Shown one piece after another: positions 34,949 to 44,388 of a DNA stretch of 64,000 nucleotides. Source of the DNA: Aquabacter cavernae (GTDB lineage: Bacteria > Pseudomonadota > Alphaproteobacteria > Rhizobiales > Xanthobacteraceae); assembly GCF_003993795.1 (NCBI RefSeq), contig NZ_RWKV01000008.1, positions 248,001 to 312,000 of the forward strand, given 5' to 3'. Position 1 is the first letter of the stretch, and each line of letters begins with the position of its first letter. The notes beneath the pieces were generated by a model. The model had not been told where the DNA came from. It saw nothing but the letters and a program-made list of their open reading frames with translations, and did no database searches. A program made the position numbers and the translations under genes.

Positions 34949-36310
34949 ATGACCGAGACCGAAGTGGATCTGTTCGTCATCGGCGGAGGCTCGGGCGGCG
35001 TGCGGGCGGGGCGCATCGCGGCGCGCCACGGGGCCAAGGTGATGATGGCGGAGGAGTACCGCATGGGCGGAACCTGCGTCATCCGCGGCTGCGTGCCCAA
35101 GAAGCTGTTCGTCTATGCCGGCCGCTTCGCCCATGACCTTGAGGACATGGCGGGCTTCGGCTGGTCGGTGGCCGATGCGCGCTTCGACTGGCCGACGCTG
35201 ATCGCCAACAAGGACAAGGAGATCGCGCGGCTCGAATCCATCTACCGCACCAATGCCGAGGCGGCGGGCGTCACCATCGTCAACAGCCGCGCGGTGGTGG
35301 AGGGGCCGAACACGGTGCGCCTGCTCGCCACGGGCGAAGTGGTGAAGGCCCGCTACATCCTCGTCGCCACCGGCGCGAAGCCCACTTTGGGGCCGGACAT
35401 TCCGGGGCGGGAACTGGCCATCACCTCCAACGAGGCGTTCCATCTCAAGGCGCTACCGCGCCGCGTGCTGGTGCAGGGCGGCGGCTATATCGCGGTGGAG
35501 TTTGCCGGCCTGTTCCGTGCGCTCGGCTGCGAGGTGACGCTGGTGCAGCGGGCCGAGGTGATCCTGCGCGGCTTCGACGAGGAGGTGCGTTCGCATCTGG
35601 CGACCGAGATGGAGCGCTCCGGCATCCGCATGCTGTGCGGGCGCACCCTGTCCTCCATCACGCTCACCGACACCGGCAAGGCGGTGCGCCTGTCTGATGG
35701 CACCGAGGTGGAGGTGGACGAGGTCCTGCTCGCCATCGGCCGCCTGCCCAATACCGGCGGGCTCGGCCTGGAGGGCGCGGGTGTGGACCTGGATGCGGCC
35801 GGCGCCGTGAAGGTGGACGCCCAGTCGCGCACCAATGTGCCGAGCATCTATGCGGTGGGCGACGTGACCAACCGCGTGAACCTGACGCCCGTGGCCATTC
35901 GCGAGGGGCATGCCTTCGCCGACAGCGTGTTCGGCGGCACTCCCTGGACCGTGGACCACAGCCTCATCGCCACCGCCGTCTTCTCCGAGCCGGAAGTGGG
36001 CACGGTGGGCCTCACCGAGGAGGCCGCGCGCAAGCAGGGCCGGGCGCTGGACATCTATTCCACCTCCTTCCGCCCGCTGAAGGCGACGCTCTCCGGCCGC
36101 CAGACCCGCAGCTTCATGAAGCTGGTGGTGGAGCAGGGCAGCGAGAAGGTGCTGGGCGTGCACATCGTGGGGCCGGACGCGGGCGAGATGATCCAGCTCG
36201 CCGCCGTCGCTTTGGGCCTCGGCGCCACCAAGGCGGATTTCGACCGCACCGTCGCGGTCCACCCCACGGCCGCCGAGGAATTGGTGACCATGCGCACGAA
36301 GACGCGCTGA
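34949..36310 (+). CDS. gor: Glutathione-disulfide reductase
   Basis: A 453-residue pyridine nucleotide-disulfide oxidoreductase reducing GSSG to GSH with NADPH. The FAD motif VIGGGSGGVRAGRIAA, the redox-active pair in GGTCVIRGCVPKKL (CxxxxC), the NADPH-binding VQGGGYIAVEFAGLF and the dimer-interface His-Glu in VAVHPTAAEELV are intact. ATG 34949 (MTETEVD) is taken over an upstream in-frame codon at 34934. It is followed by a small secreted protein gene with its own ribosome-binding site. Confidence 0.94.
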   Translation: MTETEVDLFVIGGGSGGVRAGRIAARHGAKVMMAEEYRMGGTCVIRGCVPKKLFVYAGRFAHDLEDMAGFGWSVADARFDWPTLIANKDKEIARLESIYRTNAEAAGVTIVNSRAVVEGPNTVRLLATGEVVKARYILVATGAKPTLGPDIPGRELAITSNEAFHLKALPRRVLVQGGGYIAVEFAGLFRALGCEVTLVQRAEVILRGFDEEVRSHLATEMERSGIRMLCGRTLSSITLTDTGKAVRLSDGTEVEVDEVLLAIGRLPNTGGLGLEGAGVDLDAAGAVKVDAQSRTNVPSIYAVGDVTNRVNLTPVAIREGHAFADSVFGGTPWTVDHSLIATAVFSEPEVGTVGLTEEAARKQGRALDIYSTSFRPLKATLSGRQTRSFMKLVVEQGSEKVLGVHIVGPDAGEMIQLAAVALGLGATKADFDRTVAVHPTAAEELVTMRTKTR

Positions 36311-36425
36311 GATGGGCCGGAAGACGCGGCGGAAGTACAATCTTCCGGCTTGATTTTCCGCGCGCGGAAGGGTTGGAGAAGGGGCCGCGTGTGCGGCGCA
36401 CACCCCTTTTCTTCCGGAGGTCCCC

Positions 36426-36713
36426 GTGCGGACGTTTGTGCTGGTTGGCGCGAGCCTTTGCCTTGTGTCCGGCGCCTTTGCCGATCCCATCCTGCCGACC
36501 CAGGACAAGGCCGGCTCGCTCCTGAAATATCAGGCGCTCGTGACCGCCGACCGGCGCGCGACGCTGGAAGCCTTCAGCGGCAAGTCCATGAAGGCGGATG
36601 CCACCTTCAGCAATCTCGATGCCTGCACCCTGCGCCAGACCACCGAGGACAATGCGGCGTCCCTGCGCCTGTCCAAGGCCGTGGCAGGCTGCGTGAAGGA
36701 ACTGGGCCTGTGA
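36426..36713 (+). CDS. Small secreted protein of unknown function
   Basis: A 95-residue protein starting at GTG 36426, supported by an excellent GGAGG 5 nt upstream. It has a signal peptide (MRTFVLVGASLCLVSGAFA, cut before DPIL) and a short mature chain with two cysteines (LDACTLRQ and AGCVKEL) that could pair in the periplasm. No family was recognised. It may be co-transcribed with gor, 115 bp upstream, and is bounded downstream by a terminator. Confidence 0.65.
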   Translation: MRTFVLVGASLCLVSGAFADPILPTQDKAGSLLKYQALVTADRRATLEAFSGKSMKADATFSNLDACTLRQTTEDNAASLRLSKAVAGCVKELGL

Positions 36714-36717
36714 GATA

Positions 36718-36752
36718 AGGGCCGCCGGTCGGTGACGGGCGGCCCTTCGTTT
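36718..36752. terminator. Hairpin between convergent genes
   Basis: GGGCCGCC (36719-36726) pairs with GGCGGCCC (36738-36745), followed by TTCGTTT. It separates the small secreted gene from the convergent MFS gene. Confidence 0.7.
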
Positions 36753-38005
36753 CAGAGGTGCCCGTCGCGCTGCGCCGAGAACAGGCGGCCATTCTCGGCG
36801 ATGGCCACCAGGATGACGGAGAAGATCCCCAGGATCAGATAGCCGAAGCCCAGCGGCAGCACCGTTCCGTCGAAGGCGCGGCCCACGATGAGGCCGAGGC
36901 CGGCGCCCAGCAGCGTCGTGTAGAAGCCGATGAAGGAGGAGGCGGTGCCCGCCACCGCGCCCATGGGCTCCATGGCGATGGAGTTGAAGTTCGGCACCGT
37001 GATCGCGAACAGCGCCTGGGCGAGGGCGAGCAGCGCGCAGAACAGGATGACCGGCGGCACCCCGTCATAAGCGAGCCCCGACACCACGAGGCCGAGGCCC
37101 GTGAGCGTGAAGCCGCACACGCCGAAATGCGACAGGCGGCGCATGCCCACCGTGCGCACCAGCTTGGCATTCACATAGGAGGCGATGCCCATCACGCCCG
37201 CGATGACCGCGAAGGCGAGGGGGAAGAACTTGCCCAGGTGATAGACGCCATCCTCGAAGATCTGCTGGGAGGCCGCCACATAGGCCATGAGGCAGCCCAT
37301 CATCAGGCCCATGCAGGTGGTGTAGAGCAGCGTCCGCCGGTTGCTCACCGCGAGCTTCATGCCCGCGCCGATGGCGCGCATGGAGAAGGGAACGCGGAAT
37401 TCGGGCCGCAGCGTCTCTGGCATGCGCAGGCCGAACCAGACGCCGAGCACGAGGCTCAGCACCAGCATGGCGCCGAAGATCATGTGCCATTCGGCCACCA
37501 GCAGCACGAGCGAGGCGAATGACGGGGCGATCACCGGGATGATCAGGAAGACCATCATGGAGAAGGACATGACCTGCGCCATCTCCCGCCCCTCATAGCG
37601 ATCGCGCACGATGGCCACGGACAGGACGCGCGATGCGGCTGCGCCCAGGCCCTGGATCACGCGCGCGGCGAGCAGCAGGGTATAGCTGTCCGCCACCATG
37701 GCCAGCAGGCAGCCGAAGGCATAGAGGGCCAGGCCCGCCATGAAGGTCGTCTTGCGCCCCACAATGTCCGAGACGGTGCCGAACACGATCTGCATGACCC
37801 CGAACCCCACCATATAGGCGGTGATGAGGAGCTGCAGGTCGTTGGGATTCTCCAGCTGGTAATGCGCGCGGATGGGACCGAAGGCGGGCAGCAGATTGTC
37901 GATGGAGAAGGCGGTCATGCCCATCATCAGCGCGATGATGGCCACGAACTCGACGAATCCGGGCGCGGCCGAATCCGTCCGGCCGGAGCGGCGGTTAGCG
38001 GGCAT
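36752..38005 (-). CDS. MFS drug-resistance transporter, Bcr/CflA type
   Basis: A 417-residue 12-helix proton antiporter of the DHA1 Bcr/CflA subfamily. ITAYMVGFGVMQIVFGTVSD followed by IVGRKTTFMAG is the loop 2-3 motif A, and ARVIQGLGAAASRVLSVAIV with RDRYEGREMAQ is the typical TM4-5 segment of Bcr proteins. It probably exports small cationic or hydrophobic drugs; the real substrate is unknown. It is monocistronic, with a 360-bp empty spacer upstream. Confidence 0.87.
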   Translation of the reverse strand: MPANRRSGRTDSAAPGFVEFVAIIALMMGMTAFSIDNLLPAFGPIRAHYQLENPNDLQLLITAYMVGFGVMQIVFGTVSDIVGRKTTFMAGLALYAFGCLLAMVADSYTLLLAARVIQGLGAAASRVLSVAIVRDRYEGREMAQVMSFSMMVFLIIPVIAPSFASLVLLVAEWHMIFGAMLVLSLVLGVWFGLRMPETLRPEFRVPFSMRAIGAGMKLAVSNRRTLLYTTCMGLMMGCLMAYVAASQQIFEDGVYHLGKFFPLAFAVIAGVMGIASYVNAKLVRTVGMRRLSHFGVCGFTLTGLGLVVSGLAYDGVPPVILFCALLALAQALFAITVPNFNSIAMEPMGAVAGTASSFIGFYTTLLGAGLGLIVGRAFDGTVLPLGFGYLILGIFSVILVAIAENGRLFSAQRDGHL

Positions 38006-38367
38006 AAGGATTGCTCTGATTGGGCGCCGGACCGGCGCGGCCGAAAGGCTGCACCGCTTCTAAACCCGTGGGCCGGTAATTTGAAGCGACTGAGGGCGTG
38101 GCTCCGGCGGCACCCATGCCGTCCGCGCAAGGCTACGGAAGGGCAGCGGGGCGGGGGCCGGCCACGAGGCTCACGGCCTTGTCCGCCCGCTTAGGGGCGT
38201 GACGTCTCAGCGTCCATGCGGCGGCGGGAGGACGTGTCGGCTTGACCGGAGACGGCTTGCTTCAGCCATCACGAGCAGCAGCTCCGGCCCGCCGTGCTTC
38301 CCCGGAGTGAACACGCGAGGGCATGCCCGCCATAAAGGTGCGCATGCCATTCAGGCGCCCGTCAGCC
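38006..38367. other. Intergenic region with no recognised feature
   Basis: 362 bp between two leftward genes (slt and the Bcr-type transporter). Short open frames here have no coding features, and no repeat or strong hairpin was seen. It presumably contains the transporter's promoter and the slt 3' end. Confidence 0.5.
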
Positions 38368-40518
38368 TCAGCGCGCCGCCACGGGCTGCGGGCGGTTGAT
38401 GCCGAAGCGGGCCTGATAGACGTTGTAGTTCTCCACCACGCGCTGGACATAGTTGCGGGTCTCGGAGAAGGGGATCAACTCCACCCAGTCCACCGGGTCC
38501 ACGTCCTTGTCGCGCGGGTCGCCGTAGCGCTGGAACCATTTGCGCACGCTGCCCCGGCCCGCATTGTAGGCGGCGAAGACCAGAGCCGGGTTGCCGTCGT
38601 AATTGTCCATGAGCATGCCCAGCTCGGCCGCGCCGAACTGCACATTGTAGGACTGGTCGCTCATCAGCCGCGCTTCGCTGTAGGTGGCGCCGGTCTGCTT
38701 GGCCACTTCGCGGCCGGCGGCGGGCGTCACCTGCATCAGGCCCATGGCCTTGGCGCTGGAGAGGGTGCGGGCGTTGAACTGGCTCTCCTGCCGGGCCACC
38801 GCATAGATCATGGCCTTGTCCACCGGCGTGCCGATGGGGGTGTAGGAGGGCAGGCCGAAGGTGGGGAAGGCGAGGGCGTCGAGGGGATGGCCCTCATAGA
38901 CGCTCTCCTTGCCCACCACGAGCGCGCCGCGCGCATCGCTGTTAGACTCGGCGAGCTGGGCGAGCAGCACCAGCTGGGCGCTGTCCTCCATACGCCAGGC
39001 GAGGTCGTAATAGATGGTCATCGGCGTGTCCCGGTCGCCGATGGCATAGAGCAGCTTGATGGCGCGCACCGGCTCCAGCCGGTCGAAGGTGGCGCGGGCC
39101 ATGCCGGTGTCGGGCGCGCGGCGCAGCGCCACCGGGGGCAGGCCCATCCGCTGGCGGGACATCTGCCCGTAATAGGTGGTGGAGTGCTTGGCGGCCGCCT
39201 CGTAGCGCGCGCGAGCCGTGCCCGTATCGCCCATGGCCTCGGAGGCGCGGCCGAGCCAGTAGCCGGCGCGGGCCAGCGTGATGGGATTGGTCTGCCCCTC
39301 GACGGCCTTGGCGAAATGCCCGGCCGCGACGCTCGGCTGGTTGAGGAAGCGCAGGGCGATCCAGCCCGCCGTCCAGGACGCCTCGGAGCGGTAATTGTCG
39401 GAGGTGGGCGTCGCCGCGTCCGCCGCCACCTTGTAGGCGGTGCGCGCGTCGCCCGCGTCCAGCAGCTCGCGCGCCACGAGGCGGCGCTCGATCCACCACT
39501 GGTCGGTGTCCACCTGGGCCGTGGGATTGTCGGGGGCGGCCAGCAGCGCCTGGGCGGCTTCCGTGGGACGGTCGGCGCGGCGGGCGAGCTGCGCCTTCGC
39601 GAACAGATAGGCCGGGTCGTTGGACAGGGTGATGGGCACCTGCGCCAGCAGGCTCGCCCCGTTCGCTTCCCGGCGCGCCACGGCGAGGCGGGCGCGGGTG
39701 AGGGCCATCACGTCCGAGCCCGCGCGGGCGGCGGCGCGCATGGCGCGCTCGGTGTCGGGGTCGTAGCTGAACTTGTCGGCGCGCGCCTTGTGGTCGGCGC
39801 GGGTGATCATGGTGCCGAATTCGGTGAGCACCACCTGCTCCGTGCTCTCGGAGAGGTCGTCGGTGCGGTAGGCGTCACGCACCAGCGCCGCCACCATGCG
39901 CGTGTCGCCGGAGGCGGCGAAGGCGCGGGCCAGCGCGATCTTGCCGGGGCCGGTGAGGGGCGCCTGGTCTCCGAAGAAGGCCTGCACCGCCTGGGGCGAG
40001 CGCTTCTCGGTGAACAGCACCGCCTCCGCCTTGCGGCGCAGGGTGGACTGGGTGGGCCAGCCCGGCTTGTCGCGCAGGAAGGCGGCGACGCCGTCGAAGC
40101 CGAGATCGTTGGGGGCGCTGCGGATCACCAGCCAGGTCACCAGCGAGCGGGCAACCGGATCGCTCAGGCCCTGGGCCGCGGCGAGCGCCTCGGAGCCCTT
40201 GGCATTCTTGGCGAGCGTCACCGCGCTGCGCAGCGTTGCGAGGTCGCCTTGAAGGACGGGCGCGGGCGCGGCGGCGAGGGTGGGCGGCGCGCCCTTGGCT
40301 GCGGTCGCCTTCGGAGCCGGCTTGGGCGCCGACTTGGACGCGGCCTTGGCGTCCGGCTTCTTGGTGTCTTTCGCGGCGGTCGGCTTGCTGGAAGGCTTGG
40401 GAGGCGTGCTGGTGCTCTTGCTGTCCTGCGCCGATGCCGGCACGGCCGCAGCCGGCACGGCGCAGGCGAGGGCGATCGCCAGTGCGGTGCGGGAGATCAG
40501 GCTCTTGGCTGGCAGCAT
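38368..40518 (-). CDS. slt: Soluble lytic murein transglycosylase
   Basis: A 716-residue periplasmic enzyme that cleaves peptidoglycan to 1,6-anhydro-muropeptides. A signal peptide ends at VPASAQ, followed by a Lys/Ala/Pro-rich linker (about residues 30-90), a long helical superhelix (U/L domains) and a C-terminal lysozyme-like domain. The catalytic Glu is in AVARQESQFNARTLSSAKAM with GLMQVTPAAG next, and VFAAYNAGRGSVRKW completes the fold. The length matches the alphaproteobacterial Slt70 type with its extended linker. It is divergent from dapA across a 387-bp spacer. Confidence 0.92.
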   Translation of the reverse strand: MLPAKSLISRTALAIALACAVPAAAVPASAQDSKSTSTPPKPSSKPTAAKDTKKPDAKAASKSAPKPAPKATAAKGAPPTLAAAPAPVLQGDLATLRSAVTLAKNAKGSEALAAAQGLSDPVARSLVTWLVIRSAPNDLGFDGVAAFLRDKPGWPTQSTLRRKAEAVLFTEKRSPQAVQAFFGDQAPLTGPGKIALARAFAASGDTRMVAALVRDAYRTDDLSESTEQVVLTEFGTMITRADHKARADKFSYDPDTERAMRAAARAGSDVMALTRARLAVARREANGASLLAQVPITLSNDPAYLFAKAQLARRADRPTEAAQALLAAPDNPTAQVDTDQWWIERRLVARELLDAGDARTAYKVAADAATPTSDNYRSEASWTAGWIALRFLNQPSVAAGHFAKAVEGQTNPITLARAGYWLGRASEAMGDTGTARARYEAAAKHSTTYYGQMSRQRMGLPPVALRRAPDTGMARATFDRLEPVRAIKLLYAIGDRDTPMTIYYDLAWRMEDSAQLVLLAQLAESNSDARGALVVGKESVYEGHPLDALAFPTFGLPSYTPIGTPVDKAMIYAVARQESQFNARTLSSAKAMGLMQVTPAAGREVAKQTGATYSEARLMSDQSYNVQFGAAELGMLMDNYDGNPALVFAAYNAGRGSVRKWFQRYGDPRDKDVDPVDWVELIPFSETRNYVQRVVENYNVYQARFGINRPQPVAAR

Positions 40519-40905
40519 TGCACGTCCTCTACGCTGGGTTCGCAGCTCGGCCTATTTCTCGGCCAGCAGGATTGACGAAGTCCTAATGGCAAAGGTGCCT
40601 GAGCCCTGCTCACGCACCTTTGTCCCGGCCCACGCTGCGTGAGCGAAACCCGTCCGACCCGGCCAGCAGCCGGGGCGATGGAAGAAGAGAAGCGCGGACG
40701 TGTCCCCATTCCCGAAGCCCGGGGCACGGCGCGTGGAGACGTGATCATGCAAAGCGGGCGAAAGCAGGGCTCGCGCGGGCCGGGCCGGGGCGCGTGGAAC
40801 TTTGTGCCGCATACCCTTTCGGATCCGCCCGCAACAGTTTATCTCATGCGATCCGGCCGGGCTTTCCTGGCTGGCGACATCGTCAATCAAAACAAGGCAC
40901 AGGCC
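40519..40905. other. Divergent spacer between slt and dapA
   Basis: 387 bp holding both promoters and a large imperfect hairpin at 40590-40622. No coding sequence is convincing; an in-frame extension of dapA upstream to 40639 is rejected because DapA proteins begin near [12 protein letters not shown]. Confidence 0.5.
40590..40622. other. Long hairpin in the slt/dapA spacer
   Basis: CAAAGGTGCCTGAG (40590-40603) and CTCACGCACCTTTG (40609-40622) pair with one mismatch around a 5-nt loop. It lies about 75 bp upstream of slt, and nearly 290 bp upstream of dapA. Confidence 0.5.
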
Positions 40906-41805
40906 ATGTCCACCCCCGCGTCCCCGGAGCGCTTCCGCGGCTCCTTCACTGCTCTCGTCACGCCTTTCCGCGACGGCGCCGTGGATGAGAAAGCGTTTCG
41001 CGAGCTGGTGGAGTGGCAGATCGCCGAGGGCACGCACGGCCTCGTGCCGGTTGGCACCACGGGCGAGAGCCCCACGCTGACCGCCGCCGAGCACGAAAAG
41101 GTGATCGAGTGGTGCGTGGACCAGGCGAAGGGCCGCGTGCCGGTCATCGCCGGCGCCGGCTCCAACAGCACGCTGGAGGCGGTCGCCTTCTCGCGCCATG
41201 CCGAGCGCGTGGGCGCGGACGCCGTTCTGGTGGTGACGCCCTATTACAATAAGCCCACCCAGGAAGGGCTCTACCAGCACTTCAAGGCGGTGAACGACGC
41301 CATCGGCCTTCCCATCTTCATCTACAACATCCCGAGCCGCTCGGTGATCGACATGTCGGTGGAGACCATGAAGCGGCTGTTCGAGCTGAAGAACATCGCG
41401 GGCGTGAAGGACGCCACCGCCAATCTGGCGCGCGTCTCCCTGCAGCGGCAGGAGATGGGGCCGGGCTTCATCCAGATGTCGGGCGAGGACGGTACCGCGC
41501 TCGGCTTCAACGCCCATGGCGGGGTGGGGTGCATCTCGGTGACCGCCAATGTGGCGCCGCGCCTGTGCGCGCAGTTCCAGGAGGCGACGCTGGCCGGTGA
41601 CTATGCGGCGGCGCTGGCCATCCAGGACAAGCTGATGCCCTTGCACACCCACCTGTTCATCGAAACCAATCCCTCGCCCGCGAAATTCGCGCTCGCGGCG
41701 CTCGGACGGATCGCGGAAGACGTGCGCCTGCCCATGGTGCCGCTCTCCGAGACGTCCCGCGCCGTCGTCACGCGCGCGCTTGTCCATGCGGGCCTGATCA
41801 ACTGA
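40906..41805 (+). CDS. dapA: 4-hydroxy-tetrahydrodipicolinate synthase
   Basis: A 299-residue aldolase-fold enzyme condensing pyruvate and aspartate semialdehyde, the first committed step to lysine and meso-diaminopimelate. [15 protein letters not shown], the [14 protein letters not shown] signature, [14 protein letters not shown] and the Schiff-base lysine in [12 protein letters not shown] are all present. The start at 40906 follows AAGGCACAGG. smpB follows after a short hairpin, a dapA-smpB order common in this order of bacteria. Confidence 0.95.
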   Translation: MSTPASPERFRGSFTALVTPFRDGAVDEKAFRELVEWQIAEGTHGLVPVGTTGESPTLTAAEHEKVIEWCVDQAKGRVPVIAGAGSNSTLEAVAFSRHAERVGADAVLVVTPYYNKPTQEGLYQHFKAVNDAIGLPIFIYNIPSRSVIDMSVETMKRLFELKNIAGVKDATANLARVSLQRQEMGPGFIQMSGEDGTALGFNAHGGVGCISVTANVAPRLCAQFQEATLAGDYAAALAIQDKLMPLHTHLFIETNPSPAKFALAALGRIAEDVRLPMVPLSETSRAVVTRALVHAGLIN

Positions 41806-41809
41806 AGGC

Positions 41810-41830
41810 ATGCGGGGCACTGCCCCGCAT
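41810..41830. other. Hairpin between dapA and smpB
   Basis: ATGCGGGGC (41810-41818), ACT, GCCCCGCAT (41822-41830): a perfect 9-bp stem without a U-tract, immediately before the smpB ribosome-binding site (TGGAGCC). It could attenuate or modulate smpB translation. Confidence 0.5.
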
Positions 41831-41837
41831 TGGAGCC

Positions 41838-42317
41838 ATGAGCGAAAAGAAGAAGAAGGACCTGCCGCGCAAGGTGGTCGCCGACAACCGGCGCGCCAGG
41901 TTCGACTATGATATCGGCGAGACCTTCGAGGCGGGCATCGCGCTGAGCGGGACGGAGGTGAAGAGCCTGCGCACCGGCAAGGCGACGGTGGGCGAGAGCT
42001 ATGCCGCGGCCAAGGCCGGGGAGATGTGGCTCTACAACGCCTTCATCCCGGAATATCTGGAAGCCAACCGCTTCAACCACGAAACGCGCCGGCCCCGAAA
42101 ACTGCTGCTGCACAAGCGGCAGATCAGCAAGCTCGCCCATGCGGTGGAGCGGGAGGGCATGACGGTCGTGGCGCTCAAGATCTATTTCAACGAGCAGGGC
42201 CGCGCCAAGGTGGAGATCGCCCTCGCCAAGGGCCGCAAGGCCCACGACAAGCGCGAGGCCGTGAAGGAGCGCGACTGGTCGCGCGACAAGGCCCGGCTCA
42301 TGCGCGAGCGGGGCTGA
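41838..42317 (+). CDS. smpB: SsrA-binding protein SmpB
   Basis: A 159-residue OB-fold protein that binds tmRNA and rescues stalled ribosomes. [37 protein letters not shown] and the basic C-terminal tail ([20 protein letters not shown]), which inserts into the mRNA channel, are conserved. The length is typical. No ssrA RNA gene was recognised in the window. Confidence 0.96.
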   Translation: MSEKKKKDLPRKVVADNRRARFDYDIGETFEAGIALSGTEVKSLRTGKATVGESYAAAKAGEMWLYNAFIPEYLEANRFNHETRRPRKLLLHKRQISKLAHAVEREGMTVVALKIYFNEQGRAKVEIALAKGRKAHDKREAVKERDWSRDKARLMRERG

Positions 42318-42402
42318 GGCCCCGCGTCAGCGCGATTGCGTGCGCGGCGGCTTGTCGGGCAAGATCGCGGCATCATCAGCAAAAGCGTCGAGTGAGCGGC
42401 CC

Positions 42403-42966
42403 GTGAGCGATCTGACTGAGCTTCCCGAGAATCTCCCCGCGCCCGAGGATGACGGCGCCGCCTCCCATCTGCCGGGGATGGAACTGCCCATCGTGCGCCT
42501 GCCCGGTACCCATGGGCAGACGGTGGACCTGTCGGCCCTGTCCGGGCGCGTGGTGGTTTATTGCTATCCCCGCACCGGCCAGCCGGGTGTTTCCAATCCG
42601 GACGGATGGGACGAAATCCCCGGCGCGCGGGGCTGCACGCCCCAGTCCTGCAGCTTCCGCGACAATTTCCAGGAGCTGACGGCGCGCGGGGTTTCCCACG
42701 TCTTCGGCCTTTCCACCCAGGATACCGACTATCAGAACGAAGTGGCGCAGCGGCTCGACCTGCCGTACCCGCTTCTGTCGGACCATCTCCTGTCCTTCAC
42801 CCGCCGGGCGAACCTTCCCACCTTCACGGTGGACGGCATGACGCTGCTGAAGCGCCTCACCTTGGTGATCGAGGACGGCGTCATCGAGCACGTCTTCTAC
42901 CCGGTCTTCCCGCCCCACCTGAATGTGGAGGACGTCCTGGCCTTCCTGGCCCGTCACCCCAGATAG
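42403..42966 (+). CDS. Peroxiredoxin (AhpC/TSA superfamily) with an enlarged active-site loop
   Basis: A 187-residue thiol peroxidase-like protein. VVVYCYPRTGQPG begins the active-site loop, but about 14 extra residues (VSNPDGWDEIPGAR) separate the usual PG from GCTPQSCSFRDNF, where the peroxidatic Cys should lie; the second Cys of CTPQSC may be the resolving residue. The downstream pattern (HVFGLSTQDTDYQNEVAQRL, LPYPLLSD) is standard. GTG 42403 (VSDLTELPEN) is chosen; GTG 42340 is possible. The 3' end overlaps the convergent glycosylase gene by 13 bp. Confidence 0.82.
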   Translation: MSDLTELPENLPAPEDDGAASHLPGMELPIVRLPGTHGQTVDLSALSGRVVVYCYPRTGQPGVSNPDGWDEIPGARGCTPQSCSFRDNFQELTARGVSHVFGLSTQDTDYQNEVAQRLDLPYPLLSDHLLSFTRRANLPTFTVDGMTLLKRLTLVIEDGVIEHVFYPVFPPHLNVEDVLAFLARHPR

Positions 42967-43583
42967 GCGCGCACCTGCGCGAACACCGCGCGGAACATGT
43001 CGGGCGTGAGCACGCGGGTATTCGTGTTGTAGCGTGAGCAATGGTAGCTGGAGAACACCTCCAGCCCGCCCACGCGCGCCCGGCCACCATGGGTGAAGCG
43101 CACATGGGCCGGACGGGCGCCCAGCGCGGCCACGGTGGAATCATGGGCGATCTTGCCCAGCGTCACCACGGCCTTGAGGTTGGCCATCTCATCCTTGGCG
43201 GCTGAGAGGAAGGTCCGGCAGGTGCGGATTTCCGGGGGCAGGGGCTTGTTCTGCGGGGGCACGCAGCGCACCGCATTGACGATCCGCGCGTCGCGCAGTT
43301 CCAGGCCGTCATCGGGCCGGGCCGCATAGTCGCCCTGCGCGAAGCCGTATTCCTTCAGGGTCGCATAGAGAAGATCGCCGGCATAATCACCCGTGAAGGG
43401 GCGGCCTGTGCGGTTCGCGCCGCGCACGCCGGGCGCGAGGCCGACAATGAGCAGGCGCGCGTCCGCGGGCCCGAACGCGGGAACGGGCGCATTGAACCAG
43501 TCGGGTTCAGCAGCGCGCCATTCCGCGCGGAACGCGGCGAGGCGCGGACAGAGCGGGCAGTCCCGCCCGGGTTCCGGGGTCAC
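42954..43583 (-). CDS. Uracil-DNA glycosylase, family 5 (UDGb)
   Basis: A 209-residue iron-sulfur DNA glycosylase of the UDGb type, removing uracil and related deaminated bases. The family motif GLAPGVRGANRTGRPFTGD and the C-terminal SSYHCSRYNTNTRVLT are present. Cysteines DCPLC near the N-terminus with RCVPPQNKP and RTCRTF form the 4Fe-4S site. The start is GTG at 43583, close to the NYN-domain gene (4 bp downstream of its stop), so the pair is probably one transcript. Confidence 0.87.
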   Translation of the reverse strand: MTPEPGRDCPLCPRLAAFRAEWRAAEPDWFNAPVPAFGPADARLLIVGLAPGVRGANRTGRPFTGDYAGDLLYATLKEYGFAQGDYAARPDDGLELRDARIVNAVRCVPPQNKPLPPEIRTCRTFLSAAKDEMANLKAVVTLGKIAHDSTVAALGARPAHVRFTHGGRARVGGLEVFSSYHCSRYNTNTRVLTPDMFRAVFAQVRAYLG

Positions 43584-43587
43584 GGGA

Positions 43588-44190
43588 TCAGGACTCGTGC
43601 GGCTCCGGTGCCGCGCCGCGCCGCTCCAGGAAGCGCGGCGTCTCCTGCATGCGGCCCTGCCGCTCGGAGGGGTCGCGGCCGATCTTGGGCTGAAGGTCCA
43701 CGAGATCGATGAACACGTCCGCCTGGCGACGCAGGTCGTCGGCGATGAGCGGCGGCTGGGTGGAGATGGTGGAGATGACGCTCACCCGCATGCCCTTGCG
43801 CTGGAGCGCTTCCACGAGGCAGCGGAAATCCCCGTCGCCGGAGAACAGGATGATGTGATCCACATGGCCGGCCAGTTCCATGGCGTCCACGGCGATCTCG
43901 ATGTCCATGTTTCCGCGCACGCGGCGGCGGCCCTGGGCGTCCGTGAATTCCTTGGCGAGCTTCGTGACCACGGAATAGCCGTTATAGTCCAGCCAATCCA
44001 GCAAAGGTCGAATGGACGAATATTCCTGATCTTCGATCAGCGTCGTATAATAGAACGCGCGCAAAAGATAACCGCGAGACTGGAATTCCTTCAACAGTCT
44101 CTTGTAGTCGATATCAAATCCAAGCGCTTTCGTAGCCGAGTAGAGGTTTGCGCCATCTATGAGTAGCGCAATTTTTTCATTTGATATCAT
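43588..44190 (-). CDS. LabA-like NYN-domain protein
   Basis: A 200-residue NYN (PIN-like) domain protein, a predicted RNase or nucleic-acid-processing enzyme. Acidic metal-site residues lie in ALLIDGANLYSA, RGNMDIEIAVDAMELA and ILFSGDGDFRCLVEAL. The C-terminal 30 residues are charged and probably disordered. The gene is upstream of the uracil glycosylase gene and divergent from rpoZ. This neighbourhood is common in Hyphomicrobiales (known from memory), but the cellular role is unestablished. Confidence 0.87.
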   Translation of the reverse strand: MISNEKIALLIDGANLYSATKALGFDIDYKRLLKEFQSRGYLLRAFYYTTLIEDQEYSSIRPLLDWLDYNGYSVVTKLAKEFTDAQGRRRVRGNMDIEIAVDAMELAGHVDHIILFSGDGDFRCLVEALQRKGMRVSVISTISTQPPLIADDLRRQADVFIDLVDLQPKIGRDPSERQGRMQETPRFLERRGAAPEPHES

Positions 44191-44388
44191 GTAAGGCCCG
44201 CAACGTGAAATTTGACGGTTTAAGCGGTTATTCTTTAAAGGTCGCTTCTTTTGGACCTTTTCCTATGTTCTGAAAGAAAGTGCAAGCGAAATCGGCCCTG
44301 CGGGCTTGCGTGGCCAATTTTTTTACGGTAGTAAGGCCGGCTTCCGAAATGACAATTCAGATTATCCTGCGCGAGGAGTGCCGAGTCC

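Noticed and set aside
40639..40905. N-terminal extension of dapA
   Set aside because: The frame is open upstream, but the extension has no DapA-like sequence, and ATG 40906 gives the standard start with a ribosome-binding site.
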